Part shown: piece after piece, positions 26,824 to 35,935 of the stretch
How positions within the stretch are numbered: the first letter of the stretch is position 1
Layout of the letters: each line of letters begins with the position of its first letter
Origin: Helicobacter bilis ATCC 51630
GTDB lineage: Bacteria > Campylobacterota > Campylobacteria > Campylobacterales > Helicobacteraceae
Direction of reading: 5' to 3'
Assembly: GCF_000686565.1 (NCBI RefSeq)
Contig: NZ_KK365988.1
Span: forward strand, 107,416-171,415
DNA length: 64,000 nucleotides
Program-made: the position numbers and the translations under genes
The notes under the pieces: generated by a model
Database searches by the model: none
What the model was told of the DNA's origin: nothing
Seen by the model: only the letters and a program-made list of their open reading frames with translations

Positions 26824-27969
26824 CTACACCCTATCCACTAAATCCCTAAATTCAGCAAAAAGCTTACTTGCTTCGCGTGGTCCCGGGCTTGATTCTGGGT
26901 GGTGCTGGACTGAAAAGATAGGTGAATCTTTATAATAGACCCCTTCAATCGTATTATCAAAAAGATTTCTATGCGTGATAGTAGCGACTTCTACTATAGA
27001 TTCTGGCACATTGTAGTTGTGATTTTGTGCGGTGATTTCAAGTGTGTTTGTCTGCATGTTTTTCACTGGGTGGTTGCCACCATGCTGTCCAAACTTAAGC
27101 TTATAGGTAGTATATCCATGCGCGTTACTTAAAAGCTGGTGTCCTAGACAGATTCCAAAGATTGGAATCTTTTCTTTAATAAATAGTTTGATCTTTTCAA
27201 TCTGGTCTTGCAATAACACAGGATCTCCCGGACCATTACTTAAAAAAATGCCACTAATCTCTTTTTGCTTGTATCTCTCTATTAAAGTTTTTGCATCAAA
27301 GGTATGCGGCACAACTTCTACGATTAGTCCTACTTGGCTAAGTTCATTTAGAATATTTCGCTTTATACCATAATCGATGGCTATAATTTTTTTCTTTGTC
27401 TTATCGTTAATATCAATTTTTGGATATGAAAAGTTAGTAAAATCAAAAGTGCTTTCATCATGTATATAGGGTTTTTCTGTGCTAACTTCTGCGACATAAT
27501 TTATCTCTTCTATCTTTTTAGCCGATAATAAGGCTTTCTGCAAAGATTCTCTATCCCTTAATTCACTTGATGCGATCATCATCATAGCCCCATTATCACG
27601 CAACATTTTCACAATGCCCCGCGTATCGACATTACAAATCCCTATAAGATTATTCTCAATGAAAAATGACTGCAAATCCTGCGTAGAGCGAAAATTCGAG
27701 CTAATGCTACTTAGATTTCTAATCAGCACACCTTTTGCAAAGGGCTTTCTACTCTCCATATCCTGCGGATTACACCCGACAATGCCAATCTCTGGCATAC
27801 AAAATACAATAAACTGCCCCGCATAGCTTGGATCACTAATAATCTCTTGATAGCCTGTCATAGAGGTATTAAAGACTGCTTCACCAATGGCTGTGCCTTC
27901 CTTGCCAAAGCCTTTTGCTTGTAATAAAAGCCCATTCGCAAAATAGAGCCATATATCATGTAGTTTCAT
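26824..27969 (-). CDS. carA: Carbamoyl-phosphate synthase small subunit
   Basis: A 381-residue glutaminase subunit supplying ammonia to CarB for pyrimidine and arginine synthesis. The N-terminal CPSase domain begins IWLYFANGLLLQAKGFG. The class I amidotransferase domain has GPGDP, the nucleophile Cys in FGICLGHQLLS (~residue 256), and the His-Glu pair in FSVQHHPESSPGP. It starts 3 bases after the upstream DUF507 gene, and the stop of that gene lies within its ribosome binding region, implying translational coupling, as in H. pylori. Confidence 0.96.
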   Translation of the reverse strand: MKLHDIWLYFANGLLLQAKGFGKEGTAIGEAVFNTSMTGYQEIISDPSYAGQFIVFCMPEIGIVGCNPQDMESRKPFAKGVLIRNLSSISSNFRSTQDLQSFFIENNLIGICNVDTRGIVKMLRDNGAMMMIASSELRDRESLQKALLSAKKIEEINYVAEVSTEKPYIHDESTFDFTNFSYPKIDINDKTKKKIIAIDYGIKRNILNELSQVGLIVEVVPHTFDAKTLIERYKQKEISGIFLSNGPGDPVLLQDQIEKIKLFIKEKIPIFGICLGHQLLSNAHGYTTYKLKFGQHGGNHPVKNMQTNTLEITAQNHNYNVPESIVEVATITHRNLFDNTIEGVYYKDSPIFSVQHHPESSPGPREASKLFAEFRDLVDRV

Positions 27970-27972
27970 TGC

Positions 27973-28518
27973 TTAAGCCCTTTTATTGAGTTCTTCTTCA
28001 TAGAGTTTTGCAAAAATCAACTCATACTCTTCACTGCCCGGAATTAACTTTCGTTTATAATTTTTGATTTTTTCAACCGCATTATCATAAGCATGCTCGT
28101 GGAAATCAAAGTATGAATCAATAGATTCTATAACAAAGTTTTTCACAACATTTTCTGGCACATTAAAATCAATATAGCTTTCTTCAAAAAGTGCGTCTAG
28201 AATATCATGGGCTAACTGGCTGTAACGCTCTTTATATGAAAGTAGAAAACCCTTTTCTTTTGCAAGCTGCTTTTTTATCATCGCAAAGAGTTGCTTTTCA
28301 TTGACTTCATCTTCTTCGATTGTATCTTGGTGTGCTTCTAGCAATTCCCTTGCTTTAGATTCTATAGCGTATTCCTGCTGCATATCTTCTTTTATGAGTG
28401 TTGTGGTAAGGCGGTTTAGATTCGGTAAAGCGGCATTAATTTGGACTAGATTTGAGCGACTTAACTCAAGGATAATGCGTTCTGCTAAGAATTGTGCGTG
28501 TTGTGGTTTTAGTTTCAT
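27973..28518 (-). CDS. DUF507 family protein
   Basis: A 181-residue, highly charged helical protein of the DUF507 family (MKLKPQHAQFLAERIILELS start, conserved YDNAVEKIKNYKRKLIPGSE near the end). The family is conserved in Campylobacterota next to carA, and its role is not established. GGGGAAA precedes the ATG, and the stop is 3 bases before the carA start. Confidence 0.85.
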   Translation of the reverse strand: MKLKPQHAQFLAERIILELSRSNLVQINAALPNLNRLTTTLIKEDMQQEYAIESKARELLEAHQDTIEEDEVNEKQLFAMIKKQLAKEKGFLLSYKERYSQLAHDILDALFEESYIDFNVPENVVKNFVIESIDSYFDFHEHAYDNAVEKIKNYKRKLIPGSEEYELIFAKLYEEELNKRA

Positions 28519-28612
28519 GATTTCCCCTATTTAGAACCATTTGCATTATGTTTTTATTAAAATAAAAATGCTTATTATAACATAAATTTATCAAGGCAAT
28601 AAGATTTCACAA

Positions 28613-30106
28613 TCATATCTCATTGACGATAAAACCTAGTCGCGGATACTCTTCTAATCGTGGCAATACAATCTCTTTTAATGCTTGCTGCAAAGGCAGG
28701 GCGTGTATGCTGATAGAAAGGGTATAATCTCTAAATTCTAGTGCTATCTTTTTCTCTTTGGCAAGGGCTACGCTTAAAGCGAAAATAAAGCTTAGAATCT
28801 GTAGGGCATCGTGTTGTGGCAAAAGATTCTCAAGTGTTTGGGTGATAATTTTTGGTCGCTTTTTGTGCGAAGATTCTAAAAGCGTGGCGATTGTATAACG
28901 CTCTTTATGTCCAAAGCCATAATGCAGTGAATGCAGTGCGATATAGGCGCTATGTTTATGTGCTTGATAGAAGTTAAAGTTTGCACCAATATTATAGAGT
29001 TTGCTAGCAACCTGCAAGGCTTGCAGGTGAGAATCTTCTAAGTCATAAGGCTCTTTTAAAAGATTAAAAAGTGTTTTTGTGTGTTTGCTGATTGTTTTAG
29101 AATCATCAAGGCTTGTGAGAAAAATATCTTGCAGGGATCTTACACTTGGATTAATATTATTTGGAAGCTTTCCATGATGATAACGCAACATATCATTTAA
29201 AAACGCCCCCTCACGCACACCAACACCACTTATAATAAGCTTTTTCGCACTCAATTCCTCTAAAATCACTTGTAAAATAAGTAAGCCTGGTCGTATAGAA
29301 TCTATACGCCCCTCTTCAAAGCCACTCTCTAAAAGCCACTCATTACTCGCATGTATAATCGTCTCTAAATGCTCTAAGATATTTTCTACACAAAGCTCAT
29401 AGCCATGCAGAAAATTAAACGCATAAGATTCTAAATCCATTTCATATTTCGCATACGCACGAATACTCCCGCCAATCCCAAATACATTAAGATTTTTCAT
29501 AAAAGATGAACTCGCACAAAAGGCTTTAATATCTTTTATATGTTCTTTTACATACTTTCTTACATACTTATATGCTTCTTGCATGTTATTGTGATCAAAA
29601 AATAGCTCTTTTAAGCGGATACTCCCTAGATTGAGTGATACCATCGTTTGTATCACGCCATTTTCAATACAGGCAAGCTCTGTGCTACCACCGCCAATAT
29701 CAATAGTAACACCACTTTTTTCATGCAATAGATTCGCACAAGCTAACGCACCATAATAGGCTTCTTTCGTGCCGTCTATAACTTTTATAGCAATGCCACA
29801 TTCTTTTTTGACTCGTGCTATAAACTCGGCTTTATTCGGTGCATCTCGCAGGGCTGAAGTCGCTACGCATATAAGCTTTCTACTCTTTAGTGAATCACTT
29901 ACTTTTTTAAACTCTTTTAATGCGTTTAAAGCCCTTGCCATCGCTTGTGGTTGTAAATAAGAATCATGCTCATAACTTCCTTCAGAAATACGCACTTTTG
30001 ATTTTAACTCATGGATAAGGTGGAATCCATAGCGACTTGTTTTTTGAAAGATCGCCATTCTTGCCGAGTTTGAGCCAATATCTATAATCGTTGTAATTTT
30101 TGCCAT
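28613..30106 (-). CDS. Ppx/GppA family exopolyphosphatase / pppGpp phosphatase
   Basis: A 497-residue protein. The N-terminal ASKHA ATPase-like domain has the phosphate loop TIIDIGSNSARMAIF at residues 5-19, and VTIDIGGGSTELACIE near 135. A C-terminal HD-like helical domain follows (about 320-497). The family hydrolyses polyphosphate or pppGpp. It lies 21 bases downstream of the small ferredoxin gene on the same strand, the arrangement of H. pylori HP0277-HP0278. Confidence 0.88.
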   Translation of the reverse strand: MAKITTIIDIGSNSARMAIFQKTSRYGFHLIHELKSKVRISEGSYEHDSYLQPQAMARALNALKEFKKVSDSLKSRKLICVATSALRDAPNKAEFIARVKKECGIAIKVIDGTKEAYYGALACANLLHEKSGVTIDIGGGSTELACIENGVIQTMVSLNLGSIRLKELFFDHNNMQEAYKYVRKYVKEHIKDIKAFCASSSFMKNLNVFGIGGSIRAYAKYEMDLESYAFNFLHGYELCVENILEHLETIIHASNEWLLESGFEEGRIDSIRPGLLILQVILEELSAKKLIISGVGVREGAFLNDMLRYHHGKLPNNINPSVRSLQDIFLTSLDDSKTISKHTKTLFNLLKEPYDLEDSHLQALQVASKLYNIGANFNFYQAHKHSAYIALHSLHYGFGHKERYTIATLLESSHKKRPKIITQTLENLLPQHDALQILSFIFALSVALAKEKKIALEFRDYTLSISIHALPLQQALKEIVLPRLEEYPRLGFIVNEI

Positions 30107-30127
30107 AGTTATCCTTTATAAGTAAGG

Positions 30128-30334
30128 TTAATGCCCCATATCTTTTGTATCAATAATCGCATCAACAGGGCAGACTTCTATGCAATTTGGGCTTTCTGCA
30201 TAACCCGCACAAAGAATACATTTGTCTTGTGCGATGATATAAATGGGCTCTCCAATGCTAATGGCTTGTGTAGGACATACATCGCGACACGCATCACAAG
30301 CAATACATTGATTGAGAATAACAAGTGAAGACAT
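30128..30334 (-). CDS. fdxA: 2[4Fe-4S] ferredoxin
   Basis: A 68-residue cytoplasmic electron carrier with two cluster motifs: CIACDACRDVCP near residue 10, and CILCAGYAESPNCIEVCP at residues 39-56. The second has the longer spacing between Cys 2 and Cys 3 typical of the YfhL/Alvin-type ferredoxins. It corresponds to H. pylori HP0277 (fdxA) by context. It is slightly short at the C-terminus compared with that protein as I recall it. TAGGAAAT precedes the ATG. Confidence 0.88.
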   Translation of the reverse strand: MSSLVILNQCIACDACRDVCPTQAISIGEPIYIIAQDKCILCAGYAESPNCIEVCPVDAIIDTKDMGH

Positions 30335-30491
30335 TTTATTTCCTAATATTTTGTGTTAAAGATTTTGGTTAAAAACTTTGTGTATTATACAATAAAACTT
30401 AAACTAGAAAACTATGTGATAGTTTTGTTTGATGATATTTTTTAGAGTGTTTTATATAGGGGATAGGGCTAAACACTTCATAATATTTTGC

Positions 30492-30497
30492 TATAAT
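30492..30497 (+). promoter_or_regulatory. Possible -10 box upstream of trpE
   Basis: TATAAT in TTTTGCTATAATTTATG, about 125 bases before trpE. A second AT-rich candidate (TATAAAAT) lies nearer, at 30560. Either could serve; no leader peptide with Trp codons is evident. Confidence 0.35.
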
Positions 30498-30621
30498 TTA
30501 TGATTTTTAATGTTTGGAATCTTTATAAAGTAAATATTGTGTTCAGTAAAATTTTTAGTATAAAATCCAAATAGAGTTTAGATTCCAAAAAAGAAACACA
30601 AGTAGTTAATAAAGGGGATTT

Positions 30622-32151
30622 ATGATAAAGCAAGAAGATACGCAGTTTGCCTATACTTATATGAATGCGAATATGCATACACCACTTGCAGTATATAAGG
30701 GCATTAACGCCCATTTTTTATTAGAATCTGCTTCACTTGAAAGCGGTAAAGGGCGATATTCTATAATTGTTCGTAATGTAAATTTTGGCTTACAAAAAAG
30801 AGATAAAGACTATACATTTGAAACCTATATAAAAGATTCTCCAAAAAATGGGGCAAATAGCTTTTCTTTATCAAATCTTACAGAATATAAAGAGTTGCCC
30901 CCTTTTTTAATGCAGCTAAAAGATTCTATTCTTTCTATACAAAATAACCGCATAAAAGATAAGCCGAGTTTTGATTTTTTAGAACTAGCAAAAATTTTTA
31001 GAAATGCTTTGCCTAAAATCCCAAAGATTTTAGAATCTCTCCCTTTGCCACTTGGTGGGCTAGGCTATGTTGGCTATGAATTTTTTAGTGAATGTGAAAA
31101 TGTGGTATTTCAGCAAGAAAGCCTATATGATGCACCTGAAGCCCTGCTTGTATTCCCGCAAGAATGCGTTGTATTTGATCATTTTTATGATTCTATGTAT
31201 ATTGTGATAAATTCACTAGATAATGGGGCTAAGGCAAAGCTAGAAGTATTGCAGCAAGAGATTCTATCACTACAAAATACACAGACAAATGAGCTTTTAA
31301 ACGGGCATAAGGTTTTAGAATCTAGCATTGTGTATGAAGATTCTAAAGAATGGTATGAAGCGAATGTAGCAAGGATTAAAGATGAGATTTATAAGGGCAC
31401 ATTTTTACAATGCGTGCTTAGTCGAGCTATCGCTATTAAAAGCAATATGAATCCGCTGTATTTCTATGAGACATTAAGACATAATAATCCAAGCCCATAT
31501 ATGTATTATTTAGATTTTGGGACATTTAGCGTTATTGGGGCTAGTCCTGAAGTCATGCTGCAATGCAAGGATAATATACAGACTTTGCGACCTATCGCTG
31601 GGACTAGAAAAAGGGGGGCAAACGCACAAGAGGATAGAATCTTAGAGCAAGAATTGCTAGAAGATGAGAAAGAGAATGCAGAACATTTAATGCTTGTTGA
31701 TTTAGGGCGAAATGATATTGGGCGAAATGCTAGGATAGGAAGTGTAAAGATTAATGCGTTTAGAGTTATTGAGCGATACTCAAGCGTTATGCATATTGTA
31801 TCAGAGATATGTGGTGAGATTATGGAAGGGCGGGATAATAATAATTGTTTTAAGGCATGTTTCCCTGCGGGAACGGTGAGTGGAGCACCAAAGATTGAAG
31901 CGATCACAAAACTCGCACAATATGAGACGCATAAACGATCTATTTATTCTGGTGCGATTTTGTATTTTACTAGAAATGGTGATTTGGATTCTGCGATTAC
32001 TTTGCGTTCTGCGGTATTGCAAGATGGGATCTATTATTTACAAGCTGGAGCAGGCATTGTCATGGATTCTATCCCTACAAATGAATATATTGAAACATGT
32101 AATAAAATGAAAGCCCTTTATGATATTTTGATACAACCTACTAGAGATTAG
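30622..32151 (+). CDS. trpE: Anthranilate synthase component I
   Basis: A 509-residue chorismate-using enzyme committing chorismate to tryptophan. The N-terminal region has LLESASLESGKGRYSIIV, the site where Trp feedback inhibition acts in this family. The catalytic half has LQCVLSRA, ASPEVMLQ, LRPIAGTRKRG, DLGRNDIGR, FPAGTVSGAPK and LQAGAGIVMDS. The other trp genes do not follow; thiE begins 32 bases later, so the gene is outside a classical trp operon. GGGG precedes the ATG. Confidence 0.93.
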   Translation: MIKQEDTQFAYTYMNANMHTPLAVYKGINAHFLLESASLESGKGRYSIIVRNVNFGLQKRDKDYTFETYIKDSPKNGANSFSLSNLTEYKELPPFLMQLKDSILSIQNNRIKDKPSFDFLELAKIFRNALPKIPKILESLPLPLGGLGYVGYEFFSECENVVFQQESLYDAPEALLVFPQECVVFDHFYDSMYIVINSLDNGAKAKLEVLQQEILSLQNTQTNELLNGHKVLESSIVYEDSKEWYEANVARIKDEIYKGTFLQCVLSRAIAIKSNMNPLYFYETLRHNNPSPYMYYLDFGTFSVIGASPEVMLQCKDNIQTLRPIAGTRKRGANAQEDRILEQELLEDEKENAEHLMLVDLGRNDIGRNARIGSVKINAFRVIERYSSVMHIVSEICGEIMEGRDNNNCFKACFPAGTVSGAPKIEAITKLAQYETHKRSIYSGAILYFTRNGDLDSAITLRSAVLQDGIYYLQAGAGIVMDSIPTNEYIETCNKMKALYDILIQPTRD

Positions 32152-32168
32152 ATTCTAAGTTTAGAATC
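32151..32168. terminator. Short hairpin between trpE and thiE built from AGATTCTA-type motifs
   Basis: GATTCTAA (32151-32158) and TTAGAATC (32161-32168) are perfect inverted repeats with a 2-base gap, beginning at the trpE stop. No T run follows, so termination is uncertain. A similar motif pair follows the lpxC stop near 38583. Confidence 0.3.
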
Positions 32169-32183
32169 CAAAGAGAGTGAAAT

Positions 32184-33320
32184 ATGAAAAATACGAGATT
32201 AAAAGGGCTTTATGGTATCAGTGATACAAAGCTAACGCCTACAAAGACTTTAATAGCACAATTGCAAAAAGCAATACAAGGTGGTTTAAAGATATTTCAA
32301 TATAGAGATAAAGATTCTAAAGATAGTGAGATTATAGGACTTGTGGGGGAATTACAAGCCTTATGTAATGAAAATAATGTGCTTTTTGTGTTAAATGATA
32401 GATATGAGCTTGCTATAAAGCTTGGGGTAAGTGGGCTGCATTTAGGCAAAGATGAAGTATCACAGCTTTTGGATATTAGAGAATCTTTTAAGGGTATTAT
32501 AGGGGTGAGTTGCTATGATAGCATAGAGTTAGCACAACGCTATGAGAGTGCTAAAGTCGATTATGTAGCTTTTGGGTCTCTCTTTCCCTCACCTACAAAA
32601 AGGGACGCTAAGCCTTGTCCTTTAAGCGTTATAGTAGAAGCTAAACATAAACTAAAGATTCCAATATGTGGCATAGGTGGCATTTGTGTAGATAATGTAT
32701 CTTTACTAAAAGAATGTGATATGATTGCTGTGATTTCTAGTTTGTGGAATATAGATTCTAAAAATTACGCCCCAAACCCCGCAGCCTACCCAAATTTGGC
32801 GGATAAACTAGATACTAAAATAACCACTTGTCATACTGAGCCTTTAGGCGAAGTATCTAGCATGGAATCTAAAAAAGATTTTTCGCCTATGACTCAAAAT
32901 GACAAACAAATTCTAGATTCTATAACGACTTCACATAAAGATATTTCACCTTTTTCAAAGGCTCAACATGACAAGATTCTGGAATCTATAACAACAAACC
33001 ACGCAAACAAAACCACAAATTCTAGCAGTTGCCATATGACTTTAGGGGCTTTAAGTGAATTAGAAGATATGAGTTATTTAAGCGATATGACTATCCATCA
33101 CAATTCGCTTAATCGTTCAAATTGTATAGACAAGGGCGCAAATTTAGAGAATCAAGATTCTAGTCAAAATGCACCCCTAAACCCTGCACCCACCCAAGCG
33201 GTTAAAAACCAAGATTCTAAAAATCTTGCACCATTTAAGACAGAAGATCTAAAAGATAGCGATTATAACTACATAACTGCTAATGCAAAGAATCTTATAG
33301 CCGCATGGCAGACTAAATAA
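32184..33320 (+). CDS. thiE: Thiamine-phosphate synthase with a repeat-derived C-terminal tail
   Basis: Residues 1-195 form a complete ThiE TIM barrel: IFQYRDKDSKD, FVLNDRYELAIKLGVSGLHLG, DYVAFGSLFPSPTKRDA and IPICGIGGI, which bind the pyrimidine and thiazole phosphates. ThiE proteins normally end near residue 210. Here ~180 extra hydrophilic residues follow, encoded almost entirely by repeat DNA: the 76-bp palindrome, a partial second copy, the constant-loop hairpin and AGATTCTA motifs. The tail is homologous to the second insert of the exporter at 10.2-10.6 kb in the same reading frame. The tail is probably dispensable. Confidence 0.88.
   Translation: MKNTRLKGLYGISDTKLTPTKTLIAQLQKAIQGGLKIFQYRDKDSKDSEIIGLVGELQALCNENNVLFVLNDRYELAIKLGVSGLHLGKDEVSQLLDIRESFKGIIGVSCYDSIELAQRYESAKVDYVAFGSLFPSPTKRDAKPCPLSVIVEAKHKLKIPICGIGGICVDNVSLLKECDMIAVISSLWNIDSKNYAPNPAAYPNLADKLDTKITTCHTEPLGEVSSMESKKDFSPMTQNDKQILDSITTSHKDISPFSKAQHDKILESITTNHANKTTNSSSCHMTLGALSELEDMSYLSDMTIHHNSLNRSNCIDKGANLENQDSSQNAPLNPAPTQAVKNQDSKNLAPFKTEDLKDSDYNYITANAKNLIAAWQTK
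32829..32904. repeat. 76-bp palindromic element (TGTCAT...ATGACA), in frame in thiE
   Basis: The ends TGTCATACTGAG and CTCAAAATGACA are inverted repeats with two mismatches. The element reads CHTEPLGEVS...FSPMTQNDK in the thiE frame. The same element occurs at 48125, 48910, 54869 and 62781; three copies have exactly this length. Confidence 0.8.
33051..33112. repeat. Hairpin element with conserved loop, copy 2 (inside thiE tail)
   Basis: TTAAGTGAATT (33051-33061) pairs with AATTCGCTTAA (33102-33112) with one G.U pair. The loop region GAGTTATTTAAGCGATATGA is a slightly diverged copy of the loops at 10394 and 46617. The surrounding ~200 bp match the exporter insert. Confidence 0.65.
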
Positions 33321-33337
33321 TCTAAAAGGAATGAAAA

Positions 33338-34594
33338 TTGAAAAAAGTTACATATATTATTACAGGCTTTTTGTGTGCGTATATGCTCGTTAGCATTACT
33401 TCATTACAGGGCGTTGTATATGCACATACAAAAGAGGGCGATCAATATAATGAATATAGGGCAAAATATAGCAAACCGGTAAGTGAATGGGAAAAACCAC
33501 ATATTGATGATGGAATCTCTTATAAAGAAATGCAAGCCCTGCCAAAAATAGCAAAAGATACAAAAGAAAATCCCTACACAGAAGCAAAAATGCTACTTGG
33601 TAAAAAACTCTTTTTTGAGCCAAAACTCTCAAAATCAGGACAGATAGCTTGTGCGAGTTGCCATAATCCAGAGTTAGCCTTTGGAGATTCTATAAAAACT
33701 AGCTTTGGACATGATAGACAAAGGGGAAAACGCAATGCACCAAATATTATGATGAGTGGCTTTTTTGATGAGTTATTTTGGGACGGAAGGGCTAAGGGTT
33801 TAGAATCTCAAGCCCTTATGCCGATTACAAATCCTATTGAAATGGCACATGAGATTAATGCTATGCAAGATTCTATTGCTAGATTAAGAGAGTATTACCC
33901 CTTATTTATCCTTGCATTTGGAGAGACACAAAAACAATATGAGGTTTTAGGGATAGAATCTAAAGAAGAGTTTAAAAAAGTCTTATTAGATTTATTAAGC
34001 CTAGATTTACAAAATAAAGATTTAGATTCTCTTCTTCAAAGCAAAACTCTACCAAAAGAGCAAATCACATTAGCCAAAAAACTTATCACAAAAGAGAATA
34101 TAGCAAAAGCCATTGCGACTTATGAAAGAAGTCTTGTGCCTAAAAATACGCGTTTTAATCGCTTTTTAAATGGCGATTATAAAGCCTTGAGTGATAAAGA
34201 GATTTATGGACTACATATTTTTCGCACAAAAGGGCGGTGTATGAATTGCCATTATGGAGTGGCATTAAGCGATGGGGAGTTTCATAATATTGGCTTAAGC
34301 TTTTATGGTAGAAAGCTAGAGGATTTAGGACGATATGAGATAACTAAAGATGAAAAAGATTTAGGTGCGTTTAAAACGCCCTCACTCATAGCAGTATCAA
34401 AAAGTGCGCCCTATATGCACAATGGCATATTTCCTACATTAAAAGGTGTCATCAATATGTATAACGCCGGATTCCCCACACATACAAAAACACAACATGC
34501 TATATTAACCCCAAAGACTTCAAAGCTTATACAACCATTAAATCTTAATAAAGAAGAGCTAGAAGCCCTAGAAGCATTTTTACTCACATTATAG
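33338..34594 (+). CDS. Di-haem cytochrome c peroxidase
   Basis: A 418-residue periplasmic enzyme reducing hydrogen peroxide with electrons from cytochrome c. The start is TTG at 33338, placed 7 bases after AAAAGGA; a signal anchor follows (VTYIITGFLCAYML). Haem sites are CASCH near residue 106 and CMNCH near 302, with the MauG/CcpA landmarks NAPNIMMSGFFDELFWDGRA and FKTPSLIAVSKSAPYMHNG. It is longer than usual (~340), partly through a Lys/Leu-rich insert at about 205-250. It starts 17 bases after thiE. A decayed partial duplicate lies downstream at 35.4 kb. Confidence 0.92.
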   Translation: MKKVTYIITGFLCAYMLVSITSLQGVVYAHTKEGDQYNEYRAKYSKPVSEWEKPHIDDGISYKEMQALPKIAKDTKENPYTEAKMLLGKKLFFEPKLSKSGQIACASCHNPELAFGDSIKTSFGHDRQRGKRNAPNIMMSGFFDELFWDGRAKGLESQALMPITNPIEMAHEINAMQDSIARLREYYPLFILAFGETQKQYEVLGIESKEEFKKVLLDLLSLDLQNKDLDSLLQSKTLPKEQITLAKKLITKENIAKAIATYERSLVPKNTRFNRFLNGDYKALSDKEIYGLHIFRTKGRCMNCHYGVALSDGEFHNIGLSFYGRKLEDLGRYEITKDEKDLGAFKTPSLIAVSKSAPYMHNGIFPTLKGVINMYNAGFPTHTKTQHAILTPKTSKLIQPLNLNKEELEALEAFLLTL

Positions 34595-34739
34595 AATCTA
34601 GTAGAAATAGGGCAGGGCAGGGCGATATTATGCAATATCTATAAAAATAGAGTTAGTATAAATAGAAGTTAAATAGATATGAAATAGGGGTTGTCATAGA
34701 GAGAGTAAAACATAGCTTTATTATGTAACTTTGCAAAAT
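34568..34739. repeat. 172-bp direct repeat, copy 1 (3' end and flank of cytochrome c peroxidase)
   Basis: Starts in the last codons of the peroxidase gene and continues through its 3' flank to TTTGCAAAAT. It matches 35689-35860 nearly base for base, including the stop codon and ~145 bases of non-coding DNA. Confidence 0.9.
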
Positions 34740-34771
34740 CACTCCTTGCTACAACGCATACAAGCTAGATT

Positions 34772-35338
34772 CTATATCCACGCAAAAAAGGTGGCTATAT
34801 AGCACACAAGCGGTAAGCTTAAACTAAAACACACAAAAAGCAGGGGTAAAATCTTTTGTGTAAAGCGTAAAAGTGTAAGCATAAGTCCAAGGGCAGAGTA
34901 GATTAGCCCACCGATATGAGCAGATAAAAAGACATCGCGTATGTAAGGCTGAAGCGAAGTAAGCCCTACCTCATTCATATCTTCTAGCGTGATGAAGCCT
35001 TGCGTATAGAGAAAAGTTTCTGTTTCTGCAAGGAAAGATGTAAGCTCTATGTCTTTTACTTCAATAAGTGAGCTAAAAAAGAGTAAAGAGTAGATAAAAC
35101 ACGCCATAAGCCACGCATAGCCCATAAGCATACCGGCTTTAGCAAATCGCCCTTTTTGTGAAAGAAGCATAACTCCTGCTGCAATTCCAATGGGTGCAAG
35201 CCAAGTAGGGATATTTGGGATATTATAGGCTCTCCAAAATAAAGAAAAAAGTATAATAAACCCAATGCCTACAAATAAGCAAAATCGCTGGAATCCAAAA
35301 AATTGCTGTTCTTTATAGTCTAGCGTGAAGTCAAACAT
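34772..35338 (-). CDS. Integral membrane protein of unknown function
   Basis: A 188-residue protein with about five hydrophobic helices (near residues 20-37, 43-60, 68-90, 135-158 and 162-187). I see no known motif. It lies between the two copies of the peroxidase-derived repeat, so it may have been trapped by the duplication. Upstream, the start has no strong ribosome binding site beyond AAAGGGAC. Confidence 0.65.
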   Translation of the reverse strand: MFDFTLDYKEQQFFGFQRFCLFVGIGFIILFSLFWRAYNIPNIPTWLAPIGIAAGVMLLSQKGRFAKAGMLMGYAWLMACFIYSLLFFSSLIEVKDIELTSFLAETETFLYTQGFITLEDMNEVGLTSLQPYIRDVFLSAHIGGLIYSALGLMLTLLRFTQKILPLLFVCFSLSLPLVCYIATFFAWI

Positions 35339-35430
35339 AATGTCCCTTTTGTAAAAATTCTTATAAGACTAAGAATCTCATTAGATTCTTGTAAAAGTGG
35401 TATTTTAACAAAAAAAAAAAACAACAATAT

Positions 35431-35715
35431 ATGCTGCTTACAAATCCTATTGAAATAGCACATGAGCTTAATACCATACAAGATTCTATTGCTAGATTAA
35501 GAGAGTATTGTCCACTATTTATACTTGCCTTTAAAGAGACATAAAAACAATATGAAGTTTTAAAGATAGAATCTAACGATGAGTTTAAAAGAATCTTATT
35601 GGATTTATTAGGCTTAAATTTGCAAAATAAAGATTTAGATTCCATTTTGCAAAGTAAAACTTTATCAAAAGACCAAAATAAAGAAAAGCTAGAAGCATTT
35701 TTGCTCACATTATAG
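35431..35715 (+). pseudogene. Decayed partial copy of the cytochrome c peroxidase gene
   Basis: Matches 33817-34075 of the intact gene (TNPIEMAHEINAM segment onward) and then, after an internal deletion, its last ~12 codons and stop. A C-to-T change creates TAA at 35540-35542 (ETQ to ET*). No haem motif is retained. An A12 run lies just upstream. The copy is non-functional. Confidence 0.85.
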
Positions 35716-35860
35716 AATCTAGTAGAAATAGGGTAGGGCAGGGCGATATTATGCAATATCTATAAAAATAGAGTTAGCACATATAAAAGTTAAATAGATA
35801 TGAAATAAGGGTTGTCATAGAGATAATAAAACATAGCTTTATTATGTAACTTTGCAAAAT
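35689..35860. repeat. 172-bp direct repeat, copy 2
   Basis: The second copy of the sequence at 34568-34739, with scattered substitutions. Together with the pseudogene it shows a local duplication covering the peroxidase gene and its 3' flank. Confidence 0.9.
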
Positions 35861-35935
35861 AATGTTATACTTAATGTTTTGGATTTTTCGCTATTAAACA
35901 TGTAGATTTTAAGTTAAATAATGAAAGGAAAGAGA

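Noticed and set aside
35361..35756. Reverse-strand open frame over the peroxidase pseudogene
   Set aside because: It is the antisense reading of the decayed duplicate, and the same antisense frame exists over the intact copy.
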